A stretch of DNA of 13,179 bases from Nitrososphaerales archaeon TH1177 (GCA_014523515.1 JAATVJ010000037.1:1-13179); one strand, 5' to 3'; positions 7,326-12,952 are shown, numbered from the stretch's first letter. Numbers and translations: made by a program. The notes: generated by a model not told the origin, from the letters alone.

Positions 7326-7333
7326 CTTTTTAT
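7326..7333 (+). promoter_or_regulatory. TATA-like box for the 62-residue zinc-ribbon gene
   Basis: A CTTTTTAT-type element is centred about 27 nt before the ATG at 7357, the spacing expected for a leaderless archaeal transcript. This is inferred from composition and spacing only. Confidence 0.3.
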
Positions 7334-7356
7334 GAAATAAATAATATTTTAATTAT

Positions 7357-7545
7357 ATGCTGGAAGCAAAGTGCTATAAATGTGATAAAAAGGCAGAAGT
7401 CAATGATGAAATGACTGAAGTTAATTGTTCTCATTGTTTAGCCAAAATTTCGTATGAAGAATATATAGAAATTATGAAGGAAAAGGCATTGAATATGGGC
7501 ATAGAATTTCAAAGTAATTTGGATAAGAATCCTTTTCCTTTATAA
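7357..7545 (+). CDS. Small zinc-ribbon protein (62 residues)
   Basis: A short protein whose four cysteines, C6/C9 in CYKC and C24/C27 in CSHC, form two CxxC knuckles 14 residues apart, the pattern of a zinc ribbon. The rest is a charged, probably helical segment (YEEYIEIMKEKALNMG, 33-48) and a short tail. Zinc ribbons of this size usually bind nucleic acid or another protein; nothing here fixes which. The gene follows the top6BA operon after 98 nt and has its own TATA-like box about 27 nt before the ATG, so it is probably a separate, leaderless unit. It converges on aIF2-gamma with only 29 nt between stop codons, and its TAA forms part of a shared inverted repeat. The paired CxxC knuckles make this a convincing gene, but I do not recognise a named family. 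Confidence 0.8.
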   Translation: MLEAKCYKCDKKAEVNDEMTEVNCSHCLAKISYEEYIEIMKEKALNMGIEFQSNLDKNPFPL

Positions 7546-7577
7546 TATTTATGATGATTTAATATATCTAAATATTA
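7543..7577. terminator. Inverted repeat containing both stop codons of convergent genes
   Basis: TAATATTTA (7543-7551) and TAAATATTA (7569-7577) are perfect reverse complements around a 17-nt loop. The left arm starts with the TAA of the zinc-ribbon gene; the right arm, read on the minus strand, starts with the TAA of aIF2-gamma. The position suggests a bidirectional 3'-end element. The stem is all A/T, so stability is low. Confidence 0.4.
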
Positions 7578-8834
7578 ATTTGTTATTCCTGAACCTATTA
7601 GACGCCATCTTTCTCCAATCTTTCTACTCAGAGCAACTCTGCTACTTTGAGTAATATTGACTGGTTTTTTAAGCTTTATTTCTATTTTATTGTCTTTGGT
7701 ATTTGTAACCAATGCTGTGGTAGCTAACGTTCCAATATTTACTCTAAGAGGCTCATTTTTGCGTATTGGTTCAACTTTTACAGGATCTAAAGTCCCTACT
7801 GCAGTATCAAATAGATGTGTATCTATTGATACATCATAAACACCTTCAGGTAATGTTCCTGGTTTACCAACAATGGACCCAATAAGGGAATCACTCTTTA
7901 CTAAAGAAGGATCTAGAATAGTCCCTATCGAAACTAATCCTCCGGGCTTGACATTACTTACTAACCCAGCTCCTGTACTTAAACTAGAAATTTTAGAATA
8001 GATAGGTGAATATTTCCCCTTATTATTTAAATTGCCAGGTCTTATTTCAATCTCATCATCTACATTAAATTCACCTTGAATCAAAGCTCCCCCTATAGCA
8101 CCTCCATATATCTTAGTTACGGGCATTCCAGGTTTATTAATATCAAATGAACGCAATACATGCATTATTGGAAATGTTTGTCTATTTCTCTTGGGGGTGT
8201 GTATATTGGTCTCAAGAGCTTCAATTAATATATCAATATTTAAATTATGTTGAGCAGACACAGGGATTATAGGAGCATTCTTTGCTATACTATTATCTAC
8301 AAAATCTTTAATTTGGTCATAATTTGTTAATGCTTGTTCTTTTTCGGTGAGATCTACCTTATTTTGGACAATTACAATCTGTTTTATTCCAAGTACTTCT
8401 AGAGCAAGCATATGTTCTCTCGTTTGTGGACGGGGAACTGCTTCATTGGCAGCTACAACAAGAATGGCGCCATCCATGAGGGCAGCTCCTGATAACATAT
8501 TAGCCATTAAACTTTCATGACCAGGTGAATCAACAAAACTAGCCACTCTTAATAGTTCACTTTCTTGTCCACAATTATTACATTGTGGTTTAGTCGAATA
8601 ACATTCAGGAGAAGAACAGGATTTACATTTATAAAAGGCAGCATCAGCATATCCAACTTTTATAGTTATACCCCTCCTTAATTCTTCACTGTGAGCACTT
8701 GTCCAAATTCCTGTTATAGCTTCAATTAAAGTAGTTTTTCCATGATCAACATGTCCTGATGTACCTATATTTATATTAGGTTGGTAACCGTATTCACGGA
8801 TATACCAATCAGGAAGAGTATCTTTCCAATGCAA
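7575..8834 (-). CDS. eif2g: Translation initiation factor aIF2 subunit gamma
   Basis: This is the GTPase core of archaeal aIF2, which brings initiator Met-tRNA to the small ribosomal subunit. All G motifs are present: P-loop GHVDHGKT (27-34), switch I RRGITIKVG (53-61), DSPGH (102-106), NKVD (158-161) and SAQ (193-195). The zinc knuckle typical of eIF2-gamma lies between switch I and DSPGH, with C70/C73 and C85/C88 and an extra Cys78. Beta-barrel domains II and III follow (about 215-419), ending in the conserved SRKIGERWRLIGSG block. The length of 419 residues is normal. The start is TTG at 8834-8832; an in-frame stop lies about 10 codons upstream, with no ATG or GTG between. The gene lies 71 nt downstream of eS6 on the same strand, and CCTTAATAT about 29 nt before the start could be its own promoter. 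Identification is secure. Confidence 0.97.
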   Translation of the reverse strand: MHWKDTLPDWYIREYGYQPNINIGTSGHVDHGKTTLIEAITGIWTSAHSEELRRGITIKVGYADAAFYKCKSCSSPECYSTKPQCNNCGQESELLRVASFVDSPGHESLMANMLSGAALMDGAILVVAANEAVPRPQTREHMLALEVLGIKQIVIVQNKVDLTEKEQALTNYDQIKDFVDNSIAKNAPIIPVSAQHNLNIDILIEALETNIHTPKRNRQTFPIMHVLRSFDINKPGMPVTKIYGGAIGGALIQGEFNVDDEIEIRPGNLNNKGKYSPIYSKISSLSTGAGLVSNVKPGGLVSIGTILDPSLVKSDSLIGSIVGKPGTLPEGVYDVSIDTHLFDTAVGTLDPVKVEPIRKNEPLRVNIGTLATTALVTNTKDNKIEIKLKKPVNITQSSRVALSRKIGERWRLIGSGITN

Positions 8835-8858
8835 TAGCGAATTTAGATTTATTGAGGG

Positions 8859-8867
8859 ATATTAAGG
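8859..8867 (-). promoter_or_regulatory. Possible TATA-like box for aIF2-gamma
   Basis: On the minus strand CCTTAATAT is centred about 29 nt before the TTG start at 8834. It could allow aIF2-gamma to be transcribed separately from eS6. The evidence is only position and composition. Confidence 0.25.
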
Positions 8868-8905
8868 TAATTGATAATTATTTTATAATGGGAATAAGAT
8901 TTCTG

Positions 8906-9301
8906 TTATTGATTATTTTCAGTATTAGTAGTATTTTCGGCTGTGGATGAAGGAATAGTAACGCCATCTAAAATGCAATTTAATTGATATATTTCCTCTG
9001 TTATCATATTTCCTCTTAATAATTTTCTAATTCTTTTTCCTTCAGTAGAGTCACGCATACCTACTCCGGTATTTAAGAGAACATATTTTTTTACTCCACC
9101 ATGAACATCAGAACGCATAGGAGTACCTGATTTATCACTACCTCCGGTTATTTGCAATTTACCTCCTGAAAGACCAACAAGAGATGAATCAAAGGTATCA
9201 CCTATTTTGGAACCTAAAAATGGTTGAGCATCTTTATCTTTAAGTTCATGCGATAAACTTTTACCTGTTTTATCTGATATAACTACTTTGAAATTAACCA
9301 A
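8906..9301 (-). CDS. rps6e: 30S ribosomal protein eS6 (S6e)
   Basis: This is a protein of the small ribosomal subunit shared by archaea and eukaryotes. The family signature runs through the middle: TGGSDKSGTPMRSDVHGG (52-69), then VLLNTGVGMRDSTEGKRIRK (74-93) and KLLRGNMI (93-100). At 131 residues it has the short archaeal form without the long eukaryotic C-terminal helix; a low-complexity Ser/Thr/Asn/Glu tail (118-131) ends it. The start must be TTG at 9301-9299, because the N-terminal MVNFKVVISD strand is conserved and the next methionine is residue 62, inside the signature. A self-complementary TTAATTAA box centred about 28 nt upstream fits a leaderless promoter. The gene precedes aIF2-gamma, an order common in archaea as I recall. 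Identification is secure. Confidence 0.96.
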   Translation of the reverse strand: MVNFKVVISDKTGKSLSHELKDKDAQPFLGSKIGDTFDSSLVGLSGGKLQITGGSDKSGTPMRSDVHGGVKKYVLLNTGVGMRDSTEGKRIRKLLRGNMITEEIYQLNCILDGVTIPSSTAENTTNTENNQ

Positions 9302-9324
9302 TAGTTATTTTTGAATTACTATTA

Positions 9325-9332
9325 TTAATTAA
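9325..9332 (-). promoter_or_regulatory. TATA-like box for eS6
   Basis: TTAATTAA (self-complementary) is centred about 28 nt before the TTG start of eS6 on the minus strand, the distance expected for a leaderless archaeal transcript. Confidence 0.4.
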
Positions 9333-9345
9333 CCTTTGCAATAAC

Positions 9346-9351
9346 TTAAAA
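9346..9351 (+). promoter_or_regulatory. TATA-like box for the 45-residue zinc-ribbon gene
   Basis: TTAAAA (in CTTAAAATT) is centred about 28 nt before the TTG at 9377. It lies 14 nt from the eS6 box on the other strand, giving a compact back-to-back promoter pair. Confidence 0.4.
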
Positions 9352-9376
9352 TTCGCTTTACAACTACTTTAAAAAA

Positions 9377-9514
9377 TTGAATGAGAAACAAAAAAAAGAA
9401 ATTACAATATGCCCAATTTGTAAAAATAAAATGACTTATCTTCAACCATGTCACTTAAGATGTGATAATTGTGGTGCAGAGTTAACATGTTCTGATAAAG
9501 GCTATTTTTGGTGA
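9377..9514 (+). CDS. Very small zinc-ribbon protein (45 residues)
   Basis: TTG at 9377 to TGA at 9512-9514 encodes 45 residues: a lysine-rich start (MNEKQKKEIT), then CPIC (12-15), QPCHLRCDNCG (23-33) and ELTCSDKGYFW at the end. Cys12/15 and Cys29/32 form a two-knuckle zinc site, with Cys25, His26 and Cys38 nearby. Such cysteine spacing is most unlikely by chance in DNA this AT-rich. It is divergent from eS6, with 75 nt between the two starts, and has a TTAAAA box about 28 nt before the TTG. The frame is too short for most gene finders, and an ATG at 9381 is in a different frame that closes quickly. The closing aromatic motif after the last cysteine resembles other tiny archaeal zinc ribbons, but I cannot name a family or function. 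Confidence 0.75.
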   Translation: MNEKQKKEITICPICKNKMTYLQPCHLRCDNCGAELTCSDKGYFW

Positions 9515-9827
9515 TATAGACTACCAATAAAAAAAATTATCAAGTTTTACAATAATATTATGTTATTTAAGGATTTTTACTAATAACTTATAAAATTAAT
9601 AGAACTTTAAATATTAATTATTATAATTCGTTTACATATTTTGATTTAATATAAGTAGAATTTAAAATAGCAAAAAATACGAAAAATTTATTCTAAGGGT
9701 TAGATAAATATAAAATTTTTATTGTCTATTTATTAAAATATTACTTTGACTGCTCCCAGTATTTGCTTGACAATTTATATAATTTACATTTACAGTCAAT
9801 TTGTAAAGGAAAAATACCTCGCTTTTT

Positions 9828-9853
9828 AAATAAAATTTAAAAATAAAATTTAA
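9828..9853. repeat. Perfect 13-bp tandem duplication
   Basis: AAATAAAATTTAA occurs twice head to tail (9828-9840 and 9841-9853). It may be replication slippage in AT-rich DNA. Confidence 0.8.
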
Positions 9854-9868
9854 AATAGCTTTTACTTA

Positions 9869-9888
9869 CACAATTACAGTTAATTGTG
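9869..9888. repeat. Inverted repeat, 8-bp arms, 4-nt loop
   Basis: CACAATTA and TAATTGTG are exact reverse complements around the loop CAGT. The tight loop makes it a good hairpin candidate in RNA; no T-run follows directly. Confidence 0.6.
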
Positions 9889-9965
9889 GCTAATGTTAAG
9901 TGTTTAATATGATTGATATAAAATTAGTTTAACAAATGTTTTCATTGTCTTTTAATAATAGCAAT

Positions 9966-9984
9966 AAGTGGAAAATAACCACTT
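9966..9984. repeat. Inverted repeat, 6-bp arms, followed by Ts
   Basis: AAGTGG (9966-9971) and CCACTT (9979-9984) pair around AAAATAA, followed by TT. It has more G/C than its surroundings and could be a weak terminator on the + strand. Confidence 0.45.
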
Positions 9985-9999
9985 TTACTATCTTCAATT

Positions 10000-10063
10000 C
10001 AAAAAGTTATTATCATAAATTACTATTTTTTATATAACTTTATTATAAATTAGTAACTTTTTG
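10000..10063. repeat. Wide inverted repeat, 10-bp arms
   Basis: CAAAAAGTTA (10000-10009) and TAACTTTTTG (10054-10063) are exact reverse complements 44 nt apart. Between and overlapping them a direct near-repeat, ATAAATTACTA (10015) and ATAAATTAGTA (10045), also occurs. This could be a protein-binding site pair or the base of a longer RNA hairpin. Confidence 0.5.
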
Positions 10064-10099
10064 TTATTCTCTTATTATTTAACAATATTAAATATGAAT

Positions 10100-10127
10100 A
10101 TTTGCCTATAAGATCATCTAGGCAAAT
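10100..10127. repeat. Strong inverted repeat, 9-bp arms with a G/C core
   Basis: ATTTGCCTA (10100-10108) and TAGGCAAAT (10119-10127) are exact reverse complements around a 10-nt loop that can form a small inner stem (AGA/TCT). The GCC/GGC core makes it the most stable hairpin seen in this region. Confidence 0.65.
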
Positions 10128-10183
10128 TTGTTTGTAATTAAGAGCTATTGGACTAAAATTACTAATTTAATGAGCATTGTTCT

Positions 10184-10206
10184 ATTCTTAAAATATTTTT
10201 AAGAAT
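10184..10206. repeat. Inverted repeat, 10-bp arms, 3-nt loop
   Basis: ATTCTTAAAA (10184-10193) and TTTTAAGAAT (10197-10206) are exact reverse complements around TAT. It lies 57 nt after the preceding strong inverted repeat and 167 nt before the winged-helix gene. Being near-palindromic, it could also be a dimer-binding operator. Confidence 0.55.
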
Positions 10207-10373
10207 ATATTAAGTATTAAAATATAGCAATAATATAGATTTAATATTATAGATATGGATAATAGTGACTTCGATAAGTAATACAGTTTGTACCCTTACT
10301 TTTAGAGATATAAAATGAATAGGAAACAAAATGATTAAATATTTATCTTTTGTAATGTCACATAGGTAGAGAA

Positions 10374-10766
10374 ATGATAGCAAAAAAAAACTCTAAAACC
10401 AAAATAGAAACGGCTAAAGAAACAAAAGAAATTAAACCAGTTAAGGTAGTAAAAGAAACAAAATCAATTCCTATAACTGTAGAATTAAACATACTTAAAG
10501 TTCTCATTAATGAACGTCCTCTTATTCCATTACTGAGAGTTTTAAAGAAAAATAGAGAATTACATACGAGAGAATTACTCATAACTATGGGAAGTTGGGG
10601 ATATGGACAATCCTTAATGAAAAGAGCTACAAATTTAGGATTGATCGAAAGAAAAGTAAAGAAAGAAAAATCCAGAGGACGAGGAAAACCCAGAATATAT
10701 AATGCTCTAACAAACAAAGGAAGAGAAGTAGTAAAATTAGCAGATAGAATAGGATACGAAAAATAA
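10374..10766 (+). CDS. Winged-helix DNA-binding protein with a lysine-rich N-terminal tail
   Basis: A 130-residue basic protein. The first 30 residues hold ten lysines in a repetitive KxxK pattern and look disordered. Residues about 36-125 form a compact winged helix-turn-helix: helices around ITVELNILKVL and PLLRVLKKN, a recognition-type helix near YGQSLMKRATNLGLIERK (77-94), a basic wing KSRGRGKPRIYNALT (99-113), and a closing helix NKGREVVKLADRIG (114-127). The layout resembles small archaeal winged-helix regulators or chromatin proteins; I cannot name a family. It should act on DNA in the cytosol. It starts with ATG at 10374, after a gene-free region whose palindromic sites could be its own operators (inference only). 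A frame covering the same bases on the opposite strand is a shadow. The fold call is fairly sure; the target is unknown. Confidence 0.8.
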   Translation: MIAKKNSKTKIETAKETKEIKPVKVVKETKSIPITVELNILKVLINERPLIPLLRVLKKNRELHTRELLITMGSWGYGQSLMKRATNLGLIERKVKKEKSRGRGKPRIYNALTNKGREVVKLADRIGYEK

Positions 10767-10822
10767 ATCACTTTTAATTAAAACCCTTTATTTTTATTAT
10801 AATATTAAAATATTAAAGTATA

Positions 10823-10830
10823 TTTTTAAA
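10823..10830 (+). promoter_or_regulatory. TATA-like box for the PIN-domain gene
   Basis: TTTTTAAA is centred about 30 nt before the TTG start at 10857, fitting a transcript with a leader of a few nucleotides at most. Confidence 0.35.
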
Positions 10831-10856
10831 ATACAGAAATGGGATTATAAATAATA

Positions 10857-11237
10857 TTGATAAATATAATTTTGGATACTAGTTTTTTAATAACTCTAGT
10901 CACAAAACCAATCAAACTATTGGATGATATCACAATTAATTACGGAAAAATTAATTTTCTTATTCCAGATATAGTAATAGAAGAACTAAATAAGATCAAA
11001 AATAGAAAATCATATAAAATATCTCAAATTGCCAGAACAGCGTTAGAAACAGCAAAACAATTTGAAATTGTGAATACAAAAAAATTAAGATATCCTGATG
11101 ATAGTCTCTTAGATTATGCAATTTCTTATAATTGTGCAATTGCGACTGTCGATAAAAATTTAATTAAAAGATCATTATCAGAAAAAATAATGACATTTTC
11201 TTTAAAAAATAATAAGGTAGTAATAACTAATGGTTAA
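10857..11237 (+). CDS. PIN-domain ribonuclease (Fcf1/VapC9-like)
   Basis: A 126-residue single PIN domain, a Mg/Mn-dependent endoribonuclease fold. The acidic residues are in family order: Asp7 in ILDTSF, Glu43 in VIEELNKI (40-47), Asp82 in the PDDSLLDYA block (80-88) and Asp99 in ATVDKNL (96-102). The spacing and the lack of a partner antitoxin gene next to it resemble the archaeal Fcf1/Utp24-like or VapC9 group more than a toxin-antitoxin VapC. In archaea as I recall, PIN genes of this group often lie near eS6 and aIF2-gamma, which are present here about 1.5 kb away on the other strand; that hints at rRNA processing, but it is an inference. The start is TTG at 10857; the next codons (ATA AAT ATA ATT TTG) already encode the first conserved strand. 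It lies 90 nt after the winged-helix gene and has its own TATA-like box. Confidence 0.85.
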   Translation: MINIILDTSFLITLVTKPIKLLDDITINYGKINFLIPDIVIEELNKIKNRKSYKISQIARTALETAKQFEIVNTKKLRYPDDSLLDYAISYNCAIATVDKNLIKRSLSEKIMTFSLKNNKVVITNG

Positions 11238-11246
11238 TAAATCAAC

Positions 11247-11256
11247 AAATTTAAAT
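11247..11256 (+). promoter_or_regulatory. TATA-like box for the metallo-hydrolase gene
   Basis: AAATTTAAAT is centred about 27 nt before the ATG at 11279, the spacing for a leaderless transcript. Confidence 0.3.
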
Positions 11257-11278
11257 CTGTATAAAAATTAAAAGTTGT

Positions 11279-11935
11279 ATGGAAATAAATAATATAGAAT
11301 TTCACTGGTTGGGACATGACGGCTTTAAAATAGTCACTGATGATAACAAAGTAATATACATTGATCCATACAAATTATCTAAAGCATATCATAAAAAAAA
11401 TGATGCAGAATTAGTACTAATTTCACATAATCATTTTGATCATCTTAGTATTGAAGATCTACGCCATATTATAAATGATGAAACGACTGTAATTGCATCC
11501 GTGGAATGTGGTGAAAAGTTAAATCAAGAAGGATTCAAAAATGTAATAAGTGTGGAACCAGGACAGACAATTCAGGAAAAGAATATCAATATTGAAATTG
11601 TTCCTGCGTATAATATTGATAAAAATTTTCATCCTAAAGAAGATAAAAAAGTAGGATTTATTATAACTTGTAACAACATGAGAATTTATCATTCAGGAGA
11701 TACAGATAAAATACCAGAGATGGCAAAATATAATCCTGATATTGCACTTGTGCCAGTCTCAGGTATTTATGTTATGACAGCAGAAGAAGCAGCAGATTGC
11801 GTTAATAACTTACTTAAACCAACTACAATGGTCATTCCTATGCATTATGGATCTGTAGTAGGTAATATTGATGATGCATTAAAATTCAAAAAATCAGTCA
11901 ACGTCTGTAAAGTAGAGATCTTAAGCCGAGAATAG
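11279..11935 (+). CDS. Metallo-beta-lactamase-fold hydrolase, UlaG/UPF0173-like
   Basis: A 218-residue cytosolic protein of the metallo-beta-lactamase superfamily. It opens with the strand motif FHWLGHDGFKI (8-18), and Asp29 in YIDPY is typical of the UlaG-like branch. The metal site is clear: HNHFDH (50-55, the HxHxDH motif), His118 in NFHPK, Asp141 in HSGDTD (138-143) and His189 in PMHYG (187-191). Together these give a di-metal hydrolase core. The length and motif order fit the UPF0173/YtkL-type metal-dependent hydrolases, for which the natural substrate is mostly unknown; the L-ascorbate-6-phosphate lactonase UlaG is a distant named relative. The gene starts with ATG 41 nt after the PIN gene and has its own TATA-like box, so it may or may not be co-transcribed. 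Superfamily and intact active site are certain; substrate is not. Confidence 0.92.
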   Translation: MEINNIEFHWLGHDGFKIVTDDNKVIYIDPYKLSKAYHKKNDAELVLISHNHFDHLSIEDLRHIINDETTVIASVECGEKLNQEGFKNVISVEPGQTIQEKNINIEIVPAYNIDKNFHPKEDKKVGFIITCNNMRIYHSGDTDKIPEMAKYNPDIALVPVSGIYVMTAEEAADCVNNLLKPTTMVIPMHYGSVVGNIDDALKFKKSVNVCKVEILSRE

Positions 11936-12007
11936 AAAATTATTGATTTTAGCAAATAGATCATTTACTTGACAATATCAATATAAATTGGAACACTATA
12001 CTTAGAT

Positions 12008-12040
12008 AAAAAACCTATTATTTACACTAATAGTTTTTTT
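12008..12040 (+). terminator. Hairpin plus T-run downstream of the metallo-hydrolase gene
   Basis: CTATTA (12015-12020) pairs with TAATAG (12028-12033), and after a one-base bulge the preceding A-run pairs with the following run of seven Ts. The T-run makes it a fair terminator candidate 72 nt past the stop codon. It is nearly symmetric, so it could also work on the minus strand. Confidence 0.45.
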
Positions 12041-12062
12041 ACAAATTAATTATTAATTATTG

Positions 12063-12083
12063 TTTAGACAATAAGTATCTAAA
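12063..12083. repeat. Inverted repeat, 6-bp arms
   Basis: TTTAGA (12063-12068) and TCTAAA (12078-12083) pair around a 9-nt loop. It is short and AT-rich; it may be chance. Confidence 0.3.
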
Positions 12084-12352
12084 GTAAATAGCTAAAGATA
12101 GTTTTATTAAATAAGAATATGTATTGCCCTTATTCGTTGTAATTTTTTTGTGCATACAAGAAATAAATAACTATTATCAAAAAATACTTATGGAACAATT
12201 AAAGAAGAAAGGTTTAAAGCCAAATTTGCTATGGAATTCTAACTGATGTCATGTTTATTTATACTAAAACAATAGATCATCTATATCCTTTTTTCTAATT
12301 TTATAGGAAATAACTAAAAACCGAAGATATATGTAACAGAGATTAAAAATTA

Positions 12353-12907
12353 ATGATTATGGTAAAAATGGAATCATCTCAAATATTAAAGACTGGCTAT
12401 AAGGCACCTGATTTCAATTTAATAGGAGTTGATGGAAAAATGTATTCTTTAAATGATTTTAATAGCAAGACTCTTTTAATAATTTTTATTTGTAATCACT
12501 GTCCTTTTGTAAAGGCAAGAATTAATGATATTATAGACCTTCAGACTAAATTTAACGTGAAAGAACTTCAGATTATAGGAATTAATAGCAATGATCCTAA
12601 TTATGAGGAAGAGGGTTTTGAAAATATGAAGAAATTCTCGAGGGAATACAATTTAAATTTTCCTTATTTAATTGATGAAACTCAAGAAATAGCGAAATTA
12701 TATGGAGCTGTTTGTACACCAGATCCTTTTTTATTTGATCATGAAAGAAAGCTTGTATTTCATGGCAGAATAAATGATGCCCTCACTCCTGAAAGTCATC
12801 CATCAAGACAAATAATGGAAGAAAATATTAAAAAGGCTCTAAATGGTGAACAAATCGAAAAAGACTTTGATCCTTCGATCGGTTGCTCCATAAAGTGGAA
12901 GAGTTAA
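12353..12907 (+). CDS. Thioredoxin-fold (AhpC/TSA-like) redox protein
   Basis: A 184-residue cytosolic protein of the redoxin/peroxiredoxin-like group. It begins with the AhpC/TSA entry GYKAPDFNLIGVDGKMYSLN (15-34). The active-site segment is IFICNHCPFVKA (44-55), with the CxxC pair Cys47/Cys50; the CNHCPFVKA sequence marks a conserved family of thiol-disulfide isomerase-like proteins rather than classic peroxiredoxin. A short block INSNDPNYEEEGFENM (77-92) follows, then CTPDPFLFD (121-129), where Pro123 fits the cis-proline next to the active site. It ends with PSIGCSIKWK (174-183), a conserved tail with a further cysteine (Cys178). There is no signal peptide. The likely role is thiol redox or peroxide defence; the substrate is unknown. 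ATG at 12353 is used; ATGs at codons 3 and 6 are alternatives. It ends 45 nt before uvrB and may share a stress theme with it, but that is speculative. Confidence 0.92.
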   Translation: MIMVKMESSQILKTGYKAPDFNLIGVDGKMYSLNDFNSKTLLIIFICNHCPFVKARINDIIDLQTKFNVKELQIIGINSNDPNYEEEGFENMKKFSREYNLNFPYLIDETQEIAKLYGAVCTPDPFLFDHERKLVFHGRINDALTPESHPSRQIMEENIKKALNGEQIEKDFDPSIGCSIKWKS

Positions 12908-12952
12908 TTATATTTTCTGATATTCTATTTATATTTTTAAGGTACTTACTAT

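Larger units (their letters stand above)
9515..10373. other. About 860-nt gene-free AT-rich region with several inverted repeats
   Basis: No open frame of meaningful length or composition is visible on either strand and no tRNA-like arms are seen. The G+C content is clearly below that of the neighbouring genes. It contains at least five perfect inverted repeats and a 13-bp tandem duplication, listed separately. It could be a multi-promoter or terminator zone, a home for small RNAs, a chromosome-organising site, or a decayed insertion; the sequence alone does not decide. Confidence 0.6.
11936..12352. other. AT-rich spacer between the metallo-hydrolase and thioredoxin-fold genes
   Basis: No convincing gene in about 417 nt. 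It holds a terminator-like hairpin (12008-12040), a second inverted repeat (12063-12083), and a TTTACTTGACAAT motif (11964-11976) that nearly repeats one in the 9.5-10.4 kb region. A TTG-initiated frame of 40 codons (12124-12246) is discussed as a low-confidence candidate. Confidence 0.55.

Noticed and set aside
7550..7592. Possible C/D-box guide RNA (ATGATGA followed by CTGA)
   Set aside because: The span is too short for an archaeal C/D RNA with internal C'/D' boxes, and the putative D box is inside aIF2-gamma coding sequence.
9768..9783. Bacterial-like TTGACA and TATAAT boxes
   Set aside because: Spacing is far too short for a sigma-70 promoter and the organism appears archaeal.
10331..10369. 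Short upstream frame (MIKYLSFVMSHR) just before the winged-helix gene
   Set aside because: Only 12 codons and no conserved or attenuator-like feature; probably chance.
9515..10373. CRISPR array or transposon in the gene-free region
   Set aside because: No regularly spaced direct repeats, no transposase frame and no matching terminal inverted repeats with target duplication.
10358..10771. 137-codon minus-strand frame covering the winged-helix gene
   Set aside because: Mirror reading of a lysine-rich coding sequence gives Phe/Leu/Ser-rich protein; the plus-strand protein has clear winged-helix features.
10857..11237. VapBC toxin-antitoxin module
   Set aside because: No small antitoxin gene overlaps or abuts the PIN gene; the upstream winged-helix protein is 90 nt away and does not look like a VapB, AbrB or RHH antitoxin.
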